A stretch of 64,000 nucleotides of DNA from Curtobacterium sp. 9128 (GCF_007673775.1 NZ_VEAF01000001.1:496001-560000); one strand, 5' to 3'. Positions 18,202 through 27,168 are shown, counted from the stretch's first letter. Translations and numbers: made by a program. The notes: a model not told the origin generated them from the sequence alone.

Positions 18202-19313
18202 CAGTGGTTGAAGAAGCGGTCGCGCAGCTTGCCGAACATGCCCTGCTGGAACCGCGCGAGCTGTGGCGGCGACGCCTTCTGCGACTTCGCGAGCTGCTCG
18301 ACGAGCTGCCGCTCCTTGTGCGAGAGCTTGGTCGGCGTGACGACCTGCACGCCGACCCGGAGGTCGCCGCGACCGTTGCCGCGCAGCTTCGTGACCCCGC
18401 GGTCCTTCAGGACCAGCACGTCGGCGCTCTGCACGCCCGGGCGGATCTCGAGTTCCACCGGTCCGTCCAGCCCGTCGATCGTGGTGGTCGTCCCGAGCAC
18501 CGCATCGGTCATCGCGACCTCGAGCGTGGCGAGGAGGTCGTCGCCGTCACGGCTGAAGACGTCGTGGTGCCGCACGCGGATCTCGAGGTAGAGGTCGCCG
18601 GCGGGTCCACCTGCGGGCCCGACCTCGCCCTGTCCGGGCATCTGCAGTCGCAGCCCCGAGTCGACACCGGCCGGCACGTCCACCGGGATGGTGCGACGCG
18701 CACGGACCCGGCCCTGTCCCTGGCAGGTCGGGCACGGGTTGGGGATGACGGTGCCGTGGCCGCGGCAGGTCCCGCAGGGGGCACTCGTGACGACGTTGCC
18801 GAGGAGCGAGCGGACCTGGCGCTGGATGTGGCCGGAACCACCGCAGATGTCGCAGGTGCGCGGGCTCGTCCCCGGCGCGCAGCACGATCCGCCGCAGGTC
18901 TCGCAGAGCACCGCCGTGTCCACCTCGACGTCCTTGTGCGTGCCGAAGACGACCTCGTCGAGGTCGACGTCGATCCGCAGCAGGGCGTCCTGTCCGCGCT
19001 CGGCGCGGCTGCGGGGGCCGGATCCGCGACCGCCACCACCGCCTCCACCGAAGAAGGCGTCGAAGATGTCGCTGAAGCCGCCCGCTCCACCGCCGAAGGG
19101 CCCGTCTGCGGCGGGGCCGGCGTCGTAGCGGCGGCGCTGCTCCGGGTCGCTCAGCACGTCGTACGCGTGCGTCACGTCCTTGAAGCGCTCGGCGGCGTCG
19201 GGGCTCGGGTTCACGTCGGGGTGGAGCTCGCGAGCGAGTCGGCGGTACGCCTTCTTGATGTCGGCGTCGGCCGCGTCGCGCGGGACACCGAGGACGTCGT
19301 AGTGGTCTGCCAC
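18201..19313 (-). CDS. dnaJ: Molecular chaperone DnaJ (DnaJ2)
   Basis: Hsp40 co-chaperone that delivers substrates to DnaK. The 370-residue protein has the J domain with HPD in ARELHPDVNP (about residues 30-33), a Gly/Phe region (GGGAGGFSDIFDAFFGGGGGGG), four zinc-finger repeats and the C-terminal substrate domain. The first zinc repeat reads CETCGGSCCAPG, with two extra cysteines. The GTG at 19313 has GAGGA upstream and begins the conserved ADHYDVLGV. It lies 123 bases after hrcA with a GGACTGGAGGC element in the gap, and is overlapped by rsmE. It is probably repressed by HrcA through the CIRCE site. Confidence 0.95.
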   Translation of the reverse strand: MADHYDVLGVPRDAADADIKKAYRRLARELHPDVNPSPDAAERFKDVTHAYDVLSDPEQRRRYDAGPAADGPFGGGAGGFSDIFDAFFGGGGGGGRGSGPRSRAERGQDALLRIDVDLDEVVFGTHKDVEVDTAVLCETCGGSCCAPGTSPRTCDICGGSGHIQRQVRSLLGNVVTSAPCGTCRGHGTVIPNPCPTCQGQGRVRARRTIPVDVPAGVDSGLRLQMPGQGEVGPAGGPAGDLYLEIRVRHHDVFSRDGDDLLATLEVAMTDAVLGTTTTIDGLDGPVELEIRPGVQSADVLVLKDRGVTKLRGNGRGDLRVGVQVVTPTKLSHKERQLVEQLAKSQKASPPQLARFQQGMFGKLRDRFFNH

Positions 19314-19352
19314 GTGTTCCTCAGGAGGTTTCGTCGGTCGTGTGGATGGGTC

Positions 19353-19367
19353 GGACTGGAGGCTCGG
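19353..19367 (+). repeat. Solitary GGACTGGAGGC element between hrcA and dnaJ
   Basis: GGACTGGAGGCTCGG matches the intergenic element found at nine other noncoding sites in the window. Here it lies within the hrcA-dnaJ gap without an inverted partner, so it is unlikely to terminate transcription by itself. Confidence 0.55.
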
Positions 19368-19436
19368 GGTGTGCCCGCCTGTCGGCGCGCGTCCCCGAGA
19401 CGGCGCGCGCACCGTCGGCGGACGTCGGGGCGGTCG

Positions 19437-20459
19437 TCAATTCTCTCCGAGCAGTCTGGACAGGTACCGCGCGACCGCGCGCACCGCGGCCATGTTCGAG
19501 CCGTAGTCCATGCGGGTCGGGCCGAGGACGCCCAGGCGGGCGACCTCGCCGCCGGCGGCGAGGTAGCCCCCGGCGACGATGCTGGTGGCGTCGAGGCCGT
19601 ACTCGGCGTTCTCGACGCCGATGCGGGCGGTGACGGTCGCGTCGTCGAGCTGCATCTCGCCGAACAACCGGAGCAGGGTCACCTGTTCCTCGATCGCCTC
19701 GAGCACCGGGAAGAGGCCCCCGGAGAAGTCTGACTCGCTCTTGGCCAGGTTCGCGGCACCGGCCATCAGCAGCCGGTCCTGCCGCCCCTCGGCGACCTGC
19801 TCGATGAGGGTCGCGACGACGACGCCGGCCAGGACCTGGGCGTCGGGTCGGATCTGGGCGGGCACGGCACGGAGCGCGGTGGGGACGTCGTGGAGCAGGA
19901 GCCCGACGGATGCGGCGTTGAGCACCGCACGGAGCTCGACCAGCGCGGACTCGTCGAGGTCGACGTCGGTCTCGACGACGCGCTGCTCGACCCGGGCGGT
20001 GTCGGTGATGAGCACGACCATGAGGCGGGTCTCGGCGAGCCGGACGAGTTCGACGTGCCGCACCCGAGCGCGCACCATCGACGGGTACTGCACCAGGGCG
20101 ACCTGGTTCGTCAGCTGGCTCAGCAGCCGGACGGTTCGGCTGAGGACGTCGTCGAGGTCGTTGGAGGCGCCGAGGAAGGTCTCGATCGCCTGTCGCTGCG
20201 CGCTCGAGAGCGGTCGGGCGGCCGCGAGGTGGTCGACGAAGAGCCGGTAGCCCTTGTCCGTCGGGACGCGACCCGACGAGGTGTGCGGCGCGATGATGAG
20301 CTGCTCGTCCTCGAGCAGGGCCATGTCGTTGCGGATGGTCGCGGCGCTGACCCCGAACGCGTGCCGCTCGACGATCGACTTCGAGCCGACGGGTTCGCGG
20401 GAGGCGACGTAGTCGCGCACGATGGCCTTGAGGACCTCGAGGGAACGTTCGCTGACCAT
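19437..20459 (-). CDS. hrcA: Heat-inducible transcription repressor HrcA
   Basis: A 340-residue repressor of class I heat-shock genes that binds CIRCE. The N-terminal winged helix covers VSERSLEVLKAIVRDYVASREPVGSKSIVERH and SAATIRNDMALLEDEQLI. The central GAF-like and C-terminal dimerisation domains are present through VLGPTRMDYGSNMAAVRAVARYL. The ATG at 20459 is chosen over the ATG at 20465 because AAGGG is then six bases upstream. A near-consensus CIRCE inverted repeat lies 21-47 bases upstream, so it represses itself and the downstream dnaJ-rsmE genes. Confidence 0.96.
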   Translation of the reverse strand: MVSERSLEVLKAIVRDYVASREPVGSKSIVERHAFGVSAATIRNDMALLEDEQLIIAPHTSSGRVPTDKGYRLFVDHLAAARPLSSAQRQAIETFLGASNDLDDVLSRTVRLLSQLTNQVALVQYPSMVRARVRHVELVRLAETRLMVVLITDTARVEQRVVETDVDLDESALVELRAVLNAASVGLLLHDVPTALRAVPAQIRPDAQVLAGVVVATLIEQVAEGRQDRLLMAGAANLAKSESDFSGGLFPVLEAIEEQVTLLRLFGEMQLDDATVTARIGVENAEYGLDATSIVAGGYLAAGGEVARLGVLGPTRMDYGSNMAAVRAVARYLSRLLGEN

Positions 20460-20479
20460 CGGCATCCCTTCTCTCGACG

Positions 20480-20511
20480 CTGGCACTCGGACGTGTCGAG
20501 TGCTGATCCTA
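20480..20511 (-). promoter_or_regulatory. CIRCE operator and -10 box of the hrcA operon
   Basis: On the minus strand TCAGCACTC, nine bases, then GAGTGCCA match the CIRCE consensus TTAGCACTC-N9-GAGTGCTAA with three mismatches over the 18 arm positions. TAGGAT (20511-20506) lies immediately upstream and is the likely -10 box, so HrcA bound here would cover the transcription start. Confidence 0.85.
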
Positions 20512-20553
20512 CGCCCGGGCACCGACGTCCCGACACTTCTGCACCGGTGTGGA

Positions 20554-20559
20554 TACGCT
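20554..20559 (+). promoter_or_regulatory. Leaderless -10 box of the DUF4870 gene
   Basis: TACGCT is followed by seven bases and the ATG at 20567. There is no Shine-Dalgarno sequence. It is divergent from the CIRCE-controlled promoter about 45 bases away. Confidence 0.55.
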
Positions 20560-20566
20560 GGCGCGC

Positions 20567-20974
20567 ATGAGCTACGGACAGCCGCCGAACGGTCCCCACG
20601 GCTACGCACAGCAGCCCGGTGGGCCCCAGTACCAGCCGCCCCAGCCGATGACCCCGGAGGACCAGCGCCTCTGGTCGACGCTGACGCACGTCGGGGGCAT
20701 CTTCTTCAGCTTCGTCGCGCCGCTCGTGGCGTACTTCGTGCTCCGCGACCGCGGCCAGTTCGTCCGCGAGCACACCCGCGCGGCCCTGAACTTCCAGATC
20801 ACGATGGCGATCGCCGACGCGGTCGGTGTCATCACGAGCTGGCTGGGGATCGGGCTGCTGATCCTGCTGGCCGTGCGAGTGCTCACGATCGTCTTCAGCA
20901 TCCTCGCCGCGGTCGCCGCGAACCGGGGACAGCTCTACCGCTACCCCGTCGCGATCGAGTTCGTGAAGGCCTAG
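20567..20974 (+). CDS. DUF4870 small membrane protein
   Basis: A 135-residue membrane protein of the DUF4870 (Tic20-like) family with no known biochemical function. The first 35 residues are a Gln/Pro/Gly-rich cytoplasmic tail (GYAQQPGGPQYQPPQPM). Then come DQRLWSTLTHVGGIFFSF, LVAYFVLRDRGQFVREHTRAALNFQIT and the last helices, giving three or four membrane segments. The conserved FVREHTRAALNFQ pattern is typical. It probably uses a leaderless promoter. Its TAG overlaps the hemW TAG on the opposite strand in a single CTAG, so the genes converge with no spacer. Confidence 0.88.
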   Translation: MSYGQPPNGPHGYAQQPGGPQYQPPQPMTPEDQRLWSTLTHVGGIFFSFVAPLVAYFVLRDRGQFVREHTRAALNFQITMAIADAVGVITSWLGIGLLILLAVRVLTIVFSILAAVAANRGQLYRYPVAIEFVKA

Positions 20975-22194
20975 TCGAGCAGCTCGCGCACGACCGCGTC
21001 GGCGAGCAGCCGCCCCTGGAGCGTGAGCTCGACCCGGCCGGGGCGGGCCAGGGCACTGCGACCGTCCACGAGACCACGGGCGATGAGCCCCGCGACCCGG
21101 CCACGGGCCTCCTGGCGGAGGTCGTCCGTCGTGAGCTCGCCGCGGACGCGCGCAGCGAGCAGCACCCGTTCGACGTACCGGGTCTCGTCGTCGATGGTCT
21201 CGCGTCCCGCCGCCGGCGACTCGCCGGCGAGCACCCGGTTCGCGTAGGCGGCCGGGTGCTTGACGTTCCACCATCGCGTGCCCGCGACGCTCGAGTGCGC
21301 GCCGGGGCCGATGCCCCACCAGTCGTGGCCCTTCCAGTAGGACAGGTTGTGTCGGCTGGCGTGGTCCTCGCCCCTCGCCCAGTTCGACACCTCGTACCAG
21401 CCGTAGCCCGCGTCGCCGAGGACCCGGTCCGCGAGCTCGTACATGTCCGCGGCGAGGTCGTCGTCCGGAGCCGGGAGCTCCCCGCGGGAGACCGCGCGGC
21501 CCATGGCGGTGCCGTCCTCGACGATGAGCGAGTACGCGGACACGTGGTCCGGCTCGCAGGCGAGCGCGGCGTCGAGGGAGGTCCGCCAGTCGTCGAGGGA
21601 CTCCCCCGGCGTCGAGTAGATGAGGTCGAGCGAGACGTCGAGCCCCTCGTCACGGGCCAGGGCCGTGACCAGCGGGACGCGGGCGGGCTCGTGCGTCCGG
21701 TCGAGCGTCGCGAGCACGTGCGGGACCGCGGACTGCATGCCGTAGCTCATCCGGGTGAAGCCCGCGCGTCGCAGCGTGCGGATCGCGTCGGCGTCGACCG
21801 AGTCGGGGTTCGCCTCGGTCGTGACCTCGGCTCCGGGCAGGATCCCCCACGTGTCGTCGATCGCCCGGAGGATCATCGCCAGGTCGCTCGCCGGCAGCAT
21901 CGTCGGGGTGCCCCCGCCGAAGAAGACGGTCGAGACCGGACGACGCGGCACCCCCGAGCGGTCGAGCACCTGGGCGGCCCACTCGACCTCGCGGACGGCG
22001 TGGCCGGCGTAGTCGTCACGGCGGACGCCACGGAGTTCCGAGGCCGTGTAGGTGTTGAAGTCGCAGTAGCCGCACCGCACCCGACAGAACGGCACGTGCA
22101 CGTACACGCCGAACGGGACGTCGCCGGCGCCGGGACCCGGGGTGAGCAGGCCGTCGGCCGGGGCCGGGTCGGCGATCGGCAGAGCACTCGGCAT
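20971..22194 (-). CDS. hemW: HemW-type radical SAM protein (heme chaperone)
   Basis: A 407-residue radical-SAM protein of the HemW family, formerly called oxygen-independent coproporphyrinogen oxidase, thought to deliver heme to respiratory proteins. The Fe-S motif is VPFCRVRCGYCDFNTY (CX3CX2C). FFGGGTPTML and the ANPDS segment are the usual SAM-binding elements. The C-terminal HemN domain runs to the end. The start is set at ATG 22194 because actinobacterial homologues begin MPSALP; another in-frame ATG lies nine bases upstream at 22203. Only 29 bases separate it from the divergent HAD gene. HemW near cyd and cta genes would make sense, but the linkage is distant. Confidence 0.92.
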   Translation of the reverse strand: MPSALPIADPAPADGLLTPGPGAGDVPFGVYVHVPFCRVRCGYCDFNTYTASELRGVRRDDYAGHAVREVEWAAQVLDRSGVPRRPVSTVFFGGGTPTMLPASDLAMILRAIDDTWGILPGAEVTTEANPDSVDADAIRTLRRAGFTRMSYGMQSAVPHVLATLDRTHEPARVPLVTALARDEGLDVSLDLIYSTPGESLDDWRTSLDAALACEPDHVSAYSLIVEDGTAMGRAVSRGELPAPDDDLAADMYELADRVLGDAGYGWYEVSNWARGEDHASRHNLSYWKGHDWWGIGPGAHSSVAGTRWWNVKHPAAYANRVLAGESPAAGRETIDDETRYVERVLLAARVRGELTTDDLRQEARGRVAGLIARGLVDGRSALARPGRVELTLQGRLLADAVVRELLD

Positions 22195-22223
22195 GGGCTC
22201 CATTCTCCGTCATGATGGAGGGC

Positions 22224-22925
22224 ATGGAGCACCACCCCGTCCCGACCACGGTGCTGTGGGACATCGACGGCACCCTCGTCCGCAACGCGACCTCGCCGGG
22301 CAACCTCTACCACCTGGCCCTGGAGCGCGCCGTCGGCCGTGACCTCCCCCAGCTCGTCGGCCACCAGCACGGTCGCACGGACGCCGGCATCATCGCCGAG
22401 CACGTCCGGGCGCACGACCTCGACGACGGCGTCGTCTCCGCGGTCAGCGACCACCTGCGCGACCTCTCCGAGGAACGACACCGCGCGGGCGACCACCGCA
22501 CGCCGGCCCCCGGCGCGCGGGACCTCGTCGCGCGCTTCGCCGAGATCGGCTGGCGGAACGGCCTGCTGACCGGCAACTCCGCCTACCGGGCCCGGGTCAA
22601 GCTCCTCGGGGCGGGCTTCGACGTCGACGCCTTCGACTGGGACCACTCGTACTTCGGCGACGAGGAGGTCGAACGGGCCGGGGTCACCGCCCGTGCGGCC
22701 GCGGCACTCGCGGGCACCCGCGCGGTGATCGTCGGGGACACGCCGCGGGACGGCGAGGCCGCGGACGCGGTCGGCATCCCGTTCCTCGCCGTGGCGACCG
22801 GCGTCTACGACGTGGACGCCCTCCGACACACGAACGCCGTCGTGGTCGCACGGGACTGCGTCACCGACGCGTCGCTCATCGAGGACGCCATCGCCGCACT
22901 CCCGCCGCTGCGTCCCGTCGCGTAG
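22224..22925 (+). CDS. HAD-family hydrolase (phosphoglycolate phosphatase-like)
   Basis: A 233-residue haloacid-dehalogenase superfamily protein. The nucleophile motif is LWDIDGTLV near residue 12, motif II is LLTGNS, and the metal-binding motif is IVGDTPRDGEAA near residue 175. The helical cap between motifs I and II suggests a small phosphorylated substrate, such as a phosphoglycolate or sugar phosphate. The ATG at 22224 is preferred; two further in-frame ATG codons at 22212 and 22215 would add four residues. It is divergent from hemW, and the two must share overlapping promoters. Specificity is unknown. Confidence 0.88.
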   Translation: MEHHPVPTTVLWDIDGTLVRNATSPGNLYHLALERAVGRDLPQLVGHQHGRTDAGIIAEHVRAHDLDDGVVSAVSDHLRDLSEERHRAGDHRTPAPGARDLVARFAEIGWRNGLLTGNSAYRARVKLLGAGFDVDAFDWDHSYFGDEEVERAGVTARAAAALAGTRAVIVGDTPRDGEAADAVGIPFLAVATGVYDVDALRHTNAVVVARDCVTDASLIEDAIAALPPLRPVA

Positions 22926-22951
22926 GCGCGCCCGCGGTCGGTCGTCGGGCG

Positions 22952-23599
22952 TCAGTCGCCGCGGAGCGCCTCGAGGTAGCGCTGCGCCATCGCCCGCTGC
23001 TGACGACGCAGCATCGGCGCGACCAGCCGCCACTTCCGGCTCGCGGGCTGGGAGAACTGGCGGACCTGCAGCCAGACCGAGCCGTCCGAGGTGCGCTCGA
23101 CGACGAACGACTCCTCGCCGGAGAGCGGGTGCCCCTCGAGCGTGCCGTAGGCGAAGCCCTTGCGGTCGGGCTCGTCGATCACGGACACGACCCGGACCGG
23201 CGCCTGCACGGTCTGCCCGAACGCGTGCATCGTCAGCACCGCGGACGTGCCCGCGGTGACCAACGGTGTGCCGTCCGGCGCGAAGTGCTCCACCCGCGGG
23301 GTCCCGATGGACGCCGGGGCGATCGGCACGCCCTGCTCGTCGAAGGTCACCGGGTTGTAGCGGACCTCGTCGTCGTCCGGGGCGTCGTCCACCCGCACCT
23401 CGATGCCGCTGCGCTTTTGGATCTGCCACGTCAGGGCCTGCGTGACGGCGGTCTCGAACCGCTGGTCGCCGTGGCCGATCCGAGCGCGGGACTCCGCCGG
23501 CACGAAGCCCTCCGGCGGGTACGTCATCAGGTCCGGCGCCTGGGTGGCCCCGACGGCGCCGTAGGTCAGGGCGGTCAGGTAGCCTCCGCGGCCGCTCAC
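22952..23599 (-). CDS. DUF1990-family protein
   Basis: A 215-residue protein of the DUF1990 family, whose function is unknown. The opening [13 protein letters not shown] and the following [25 protein letters not shown], then [25 protein letters not shown], are the family's hallmarks. The aspartate-rich DDAPDDDEV stretch is a loop. There is no signal peptide or membrane segment. The GTG overlaps the lepA stop (GTGA), so the two are co-translated. The lepA link suggests only shared transcription, not shared function. It converges with the HAD gene, with 26 bases between stops. Confidence 0.85.
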   Translation of the reverse strand: MSGRGGYLTALTYGAVGATQAPDLMTYPPEGFVPAESRARIGHGDQRFETAVTQALTWQIQKRSGIEVRVDDAPDDDEVRYNPVTFDEQGVPIAPASIGTPRVEHFAPDGTPLVTAGTSAVLTMHAFGQTVQAPVRVVSVIDEPDRKGFAYGTLEGHPLSGEESFVVERTSDGSVWLQVRQFSQPASRKWRLVAPMLRRQQRAMAQRYLEALRGD

Positions 23600-25443
23600 T
23601 TCTTCTTCTCCTCGACGTCCCCGGACAGCGCGGCGATGAAGGCCTCCTGCGGGACCTCGACCCGGCCGATCGTCTTCATGCGCTTCTTGCCCTCCTTCTG
23701 CTTCTCGAGCAGCTTGCGCTTCCGGGTGATGTCACCGCCGTAGCACTTCGCCAGGACGTCCTTGCGCATCGCGCGGATGCTCTCGCGGGCGATGATGCGG
23801 GCACCGATCGCGGCCTGGATCGGGACCTCGAACTGCTGGCGCGGGATGAGCTTCCGGAGCCGCTCGGTCATCAGCGTGCCGTAGGCGTAGGCCTTGTCGC
23901 GGTGGACGATCGCGCTGAACGCGTCGACCTGGTCGCCCTGCAGCAGGATGTCGACCTTGACGAGGTCGGCGGCCTGGTCGCCGGTGGGTTCGTAGTCGAG
24001 GCTCGCGTAGCCCTGCGTCTTGCTCTTCAGCTGGTCGAAGAAGTCGAACACGATCTCGCCGAGCGGGATCTCGTAGCGGATCTCCACGCGGTCCTCACCG
24101 AGGTACTCCATGCCGAGCAGGGAGCCGCGGCGCTGCTGGCAGAGCTCCATGATCGCGCCCACGTAGTCCTTCGGCGCCAGGATCGCGGCGCGGACCATCG
24201 GCTCACGGACCTCGACGATGCGCCCGGTCGGGAACTCGGACGGGTTCGTGACCTCCGTCACGCTGTTGTCCTCGGTCGTCACCTCGTAGATCACGCTCGG
24301 GGCGGTGGTGATGAGGTCGAGTCCGAACTCCCGGCTGAGGCGCTCGGTGATGATCTCGAGGTGGAGCAGGCCGAGGAACCCGCAGCGGAAGCCGAAGCCG
24401 AGCGCCACCGACGTCTCGGGTTCGTACACCAGTGCCGCGTCGGAGAGCTTGAGCTTGTCGAGGGCGTCGCGGAGGTCCGGGTAGTCGGAGCCGTCGATCG
24501 GGTAGAGGCCCGAGAAGACCATCGGCTTCGGGTCCGTGTAGCCGGCCAGGGCGTCGGTCGCGGGCTTCTGCGCGCTGGTGACGGTGTCGCCGACCTTGGA
24601 CTGGCGGACGTCCTTCACGCCGGTGATGAGGTAGCCGACCTCGCCGACCGAGAGGCCCTTCGTCGGCTTCGGCTCCGGCGAGGAGACCCCGATCTCGAGG
24701 ATCTCGTGCGTCGACTTGGTCGACATCATCTGGACCTTCTCGCGCGGGCCGATCGAGCCGTCGACCATGCGGACGTAGGTCACGACGCCGCGGTAGCTGT
24801 CGTAGACCGAGTCGAAGATCATCGCCCGCGCCGGGGCGTCGACCTCGCCGACGGGCGCCGGCACGGTGCGGACCACGCGGTCGAGGAGCTCCGCCACCCC
24901 GACGCCGGTCTTGCCGGAGACGCGGAGGACGTCCTCGGGCTTGCCGCCGATGAGCTGCGCGAGCTCGGCGGCGTACTTGTCCGGGTCGGCCGCGGGGAGG
25001 TCGATCTTGTTGAGCACCGGGATGATCTCGAGGTCGTTCTCGAGCGCCAGGTAGAGGTTCGCGAGCGTCTGGGCCTCGATGCCCTGCGCGGCGTCGACGA
25101 GGAGGATCGCACCCTCGCACGCGGCGAGCGACCGCGACACCTCGTACGAGAAGTCGACGTGGCCGGGCGTGTCGATCATGTTGAGCGCGAAGGTCTGTCC
25201 GTCGAGCTCCCACGGCATGCGAACGGCCTGCGACTTGATCGTGATGCCGCGCTCGCGCTCGATGTCCATCCGGTCGAGGTACTGCGCGCGCATCGCACGT
25301 TCCTCGACGATGCCGGTGATCTGCAGCATGCGGTCGGCCAGCGTGGACTTGCCGTGGTCGATGTGCGCGATGATGCAGAAGTTGCGGATCGCCTCGGCCG
25401 GAGTCGCGGCGGGCTCGAGCGGAGCGGATGCTTGTGGGCTCAC
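23596..25443 (-). CDS. lepA: Elongation factor 4 (LepA)
   Basis: Ribosome-associated GTPase of the EF-G-like group that affects translation under stress and 30S assembly. The 615-residue protein has G1 AHIDHGKST near residues 26-34, G3 DTPGH, G4 NKIDLP, EF-G-like domains II, III and V, and the LepA-specific C-terminal domain rich in lysine ([21 protein letters not shown]). The N-terminal 20 residues are unconserved. The start is GTG at 25443 with AGGA a few bases upstream. It is followed by the DUF1990 gene in a GTGA overlap. Confidence 0.97.
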   Translation of the reverse strand: MSPQASAPLEPAATPAEAIRNFCIIAHIDHGKSTLADRMLQITGIVEERAMRAQYLDRMDIERERGITIKSQAVRMPWELDGQTFALNMIDTPGHVDFSYEVSRSLAACEGAILLVDAAQGIEAQTLANLYLALENDLEIIPVLNKIDLPAADPDKYAAELAQLIGGKPEDVLRVSGKTGVGVAELLDRVVRTVPAPVGEVDAPARAMIFDSVYDSYRGVVTYVRMVDGSIGPREKVQMMSTKSTHEILEIGVSSPEPKPTKGLSVGEVGYLITGVKDVRQSKVGDTVTSAQKPATDALAGYTDPKPMVFSGLYPIDGSDYPDLRDALDKLKLSDAALVYEPETSVALGFGFRCGFLGLLHLEIITERLSREFGLDLITTAPSVIYEVTTEDNSVTEVTNPSEFPTGRIVEVREPMVRAAILAPKDYVGAIMELCQQRRGSLLGMEYLGEDRVEIRYEIPLGEIVFDFFDQLKSKTQGYASLDYEPTGDQAADLVKVDILLQGDQVDAFSAIVHRDKAYAYGTLMTERLRKLIPRQQFEVPIQAAIGARIIARESIRAMRKDVLAKCYGGDITRKRKLLEKQKEGKKRMKTIGRVEVPQEAFIAALSGDVEEKKK

Positions 25444-25545
25444 GGTTCCTCAGGTGGGTCGGACGGTCGAACGATTGTCCCACGGTTGTGTGCACTCGGG
25501 GTGCGGCGCATGCCGGACGCGTGCCGTGCCTCCAGTCCGGCGCCC

Positions 25546-25882
25546 GCGCACGGTGCGCCGGTGCGAAGGTGCACGGTTCGGCCGGCGCTGGCGGCGCACC
25601 GGCCGGGCAACCGCGCACGGTGCGCCCCTGCGCCCATCCGCGCCTGGTGCGCCGCGCCTGGTGCGCCCTCAGTCGTGCCGTGCGCCGCTGTTCCCACGCA
25701 CCACCCCACTGACGGCGCACAACCCTGCAACCGCGCACGGTGCGCCCCTGCGCCCTTCCGCGCCTCGTGCGCCGCGCACCGGGCGCATCCGAGCACGGTG
25801 CGCCCTCAGCCGCGCCGTGCGCCGCTGTTCCCGCGCACCACCCCACTGACGGCGCACCACCCTGCAACCGCGCACGGTGCGC
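25546..25882. repeat. Tandem array of GCGCACGGTGCGC word units, family C
   Basis: The 439 gene-free bases between lepA and the aminotransferase hold a GCGCACGGTGCGCC word at 25546-25559 and longer units beginning AACCGCGCACGGTGCGC at 25609, 25729 and 25866. The first unit is 120 bases and the second 137. They share CCCCTGCGCCC, GCCGTGCGCCGCTGTTCCC and CCACCCCACTGACGGCGCA and differ by small substitutions and one extra segment. The core word is an odd palindrome that can form hairpins. There is also an inverted GGACTGGAGGC element at 25524-25540. No terminator apart from these is visible. Confidence 0.75.
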
Positions 25883-27049
25883 TCAGACGCGCGCGTGCTC
25901 CGGCGCGGGCAGCGCACCCAGGCCGTGCCGCAGGTCCTCCGGCGTCGCCGCCAGGCAGACCCGGATCCAGCCCTCGCCACTCCGACCGAACGCGCTCCCG
26001 GGCGCGACCGCGATCTTCTCGCGCTGCAGGAAGCCGAGCGTCCACGCCGCGATGTCACCGTCGGACGCGTGCGACATGTCGATCCACAGGTAGAAGGCGC
26101 CCTCCGGGTCGTTGTACCGGATGCCAGCGGCATCGAGCACCTCGGTGGCGACCGCGAGGTTCGCGCGGTAGTGCTCCCGGGCATCGCGCACGGCCGAGTG
26201 GTCCCCCACGATCGCCGCGAGGGCCGCGTACTGGTCGGGCTCCGCGACGCAGCTGATCATCGACTCCTGCACCGTGCGCATCGTCGGACCGAGCCCCTTC
26301 GGCGTCACCAGGTACCCGACGCGGACGCCGGTCATCGCGTACGTCTTGCTCAGCGAGAACGCGGTGAAGACGCGGTCGTCCTCGTCGAGGGCAGCCAGGC
26401 TGACGTGGCGGGTGCCGTAGGTGAAGTACTCGTAGACCTCGTCGCTGATCACCCAGAGGTCGTGCTCCTTCGCGAGCGCGAGGAGGCTGCGGAGCGTGTC
26501 CTCGCCGAACACCGACCCGAGGGGGTTCGACGGGGAGTTCACCACGATCGCCCTGGTGCGCTCGGTGATGCTCGCCTCGAGGGCACCGAGGTCGGGCTCG
26601 AACCCGCGCTCCGCCTCGAGCCGGTACGGCACCGGCGTCGCGCCGAGGATGTGCGCGTTCATCGTGAAGGTCGTGTACCCGGGGTCCGGCACCAGGATCT
26701 CGTCGCCGGGGCTCAGCACGAGCGTCATCGCCTGGAAGAGCGCCTGCGTCGCGCCGATCGTCATCCAGATCTGTTCGAGGTCGGCCTCGATCCGGTTCTC
26801 GCGCAGCAGCTTCTGCTGGATCGCCTGCCGGAGCGGGAGGATGCCCCCGTTCGGCGTGTAGTCCGTCCGGTCCTCGGTCCACGCACGCCTGGCGGCGTCC
26901 CCGATGTGCGCGGCCACGGGGACGTCGGGCTCCCCGACGACGAGCATCGTCACGGCCTCACCACCGCTCTGCAGCAGGGCGGCCTGTTCGAAGACCCGGC
27001 GGATGCCGGAGGCGGGGACGGTGTCGATCCGAGGTGCGAGGGACGGCAT
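25883..27049 (-). CDS. Class I/II pyridoxal-phosphate aminotransferase
   Basis: A 388-residue fold-type I aminotransferase of the AspC/AlaT-like group. Features are SPSNPLGSVF, the DEVYEYFTYG loop, the PLP lysine in FSLSKTYAMTGVRVGY, and the C-terminal WIRVCLAATPEDL carrying the substrate-carboxylate arginine. The start is ATG 27049 (MPSLAPRIDTVPASGIR), like relatives; TACCGT lies seven bases upstream, so the message is probably leaderless. The amino-acid substrate is not evident. Its TGA lies at the edge of the family C array, which takes the place of a terminator. Confidence 0.9.
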   Translation of the reverse strand: MPSLAPRIDTVPASGIRRVFEQAALLQSGGEAVTMLVVGEPDVPVAAHIGDAARRAWTEDRTDYTPNGGILPLRQAIQQKLLRENRIEADLEQIWMTIGATQALFQAMTLVLSPGDEILVPDPGYTTFTMNAHILGATPVPYRLEAERGFEPDLGALEASITERTRAIVVNSPSNPLGSVFGEDTLRSLLALAKEHDLWVISDEVYEYFTYGTRHVSLAALDEDDRVFTAFSLSKTYAMTGVRVGYLVTPKGLGPTMRTVQESMISCVAEPDQYAALAAIVGDHSAVRDAREHYRANLAVATEVLDAAGIRYNDPEGAFYLWIDMSHASDGDIAAWTLGFLQREKIAVAPGSAFGRSGEGWIRVCLAATPEDLRHGLGALPAPEHARV

Positions 27050-27056
27050 GACCGCC

Positions 27057-27062
27057 ACGGTA
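27057..27062 (-). promoter_or_regulatory. Leaderless -10 box of the class I aminotransferase
   Basis: TACCGT on the minus strand lies seven bases before the ATG, with no ribosome-binding site between. The rpsT promoter runs in the opposite direction about 65 bases away. Confidence 0.55.
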
Positions 27063-27125
27063 ACGCGCCCGTGTTTCCGCGCGGTGACGCGCACCATCGC
27101 GGGGCGCGACCGCGTGTCGGATGCG

Positions 27126-27154
27126 TTGTACGGCGTCCCCCGTCCTGGTAGTGT
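27126..27154 (+). promoter_or_regulatory. rpsT promoter
   Basis: TTGTAC (27126-27131), a 17-base spacer and TAGTGT (27149-27154) form a good sigma-70-type promoter. It implies a leader of about 100 bases before rpsT. Confidence 0.7.
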
Positions 27155-27168
27155 TGCTTGCTGGCTTG

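Noticed and set aside
25546..25882. Possible CRISPR array
   Set aside because: The units are 120-137 bases, unequal and internally repetitive, with no constant 25-36-base repeat and unique spacers, and there are no cas genes.
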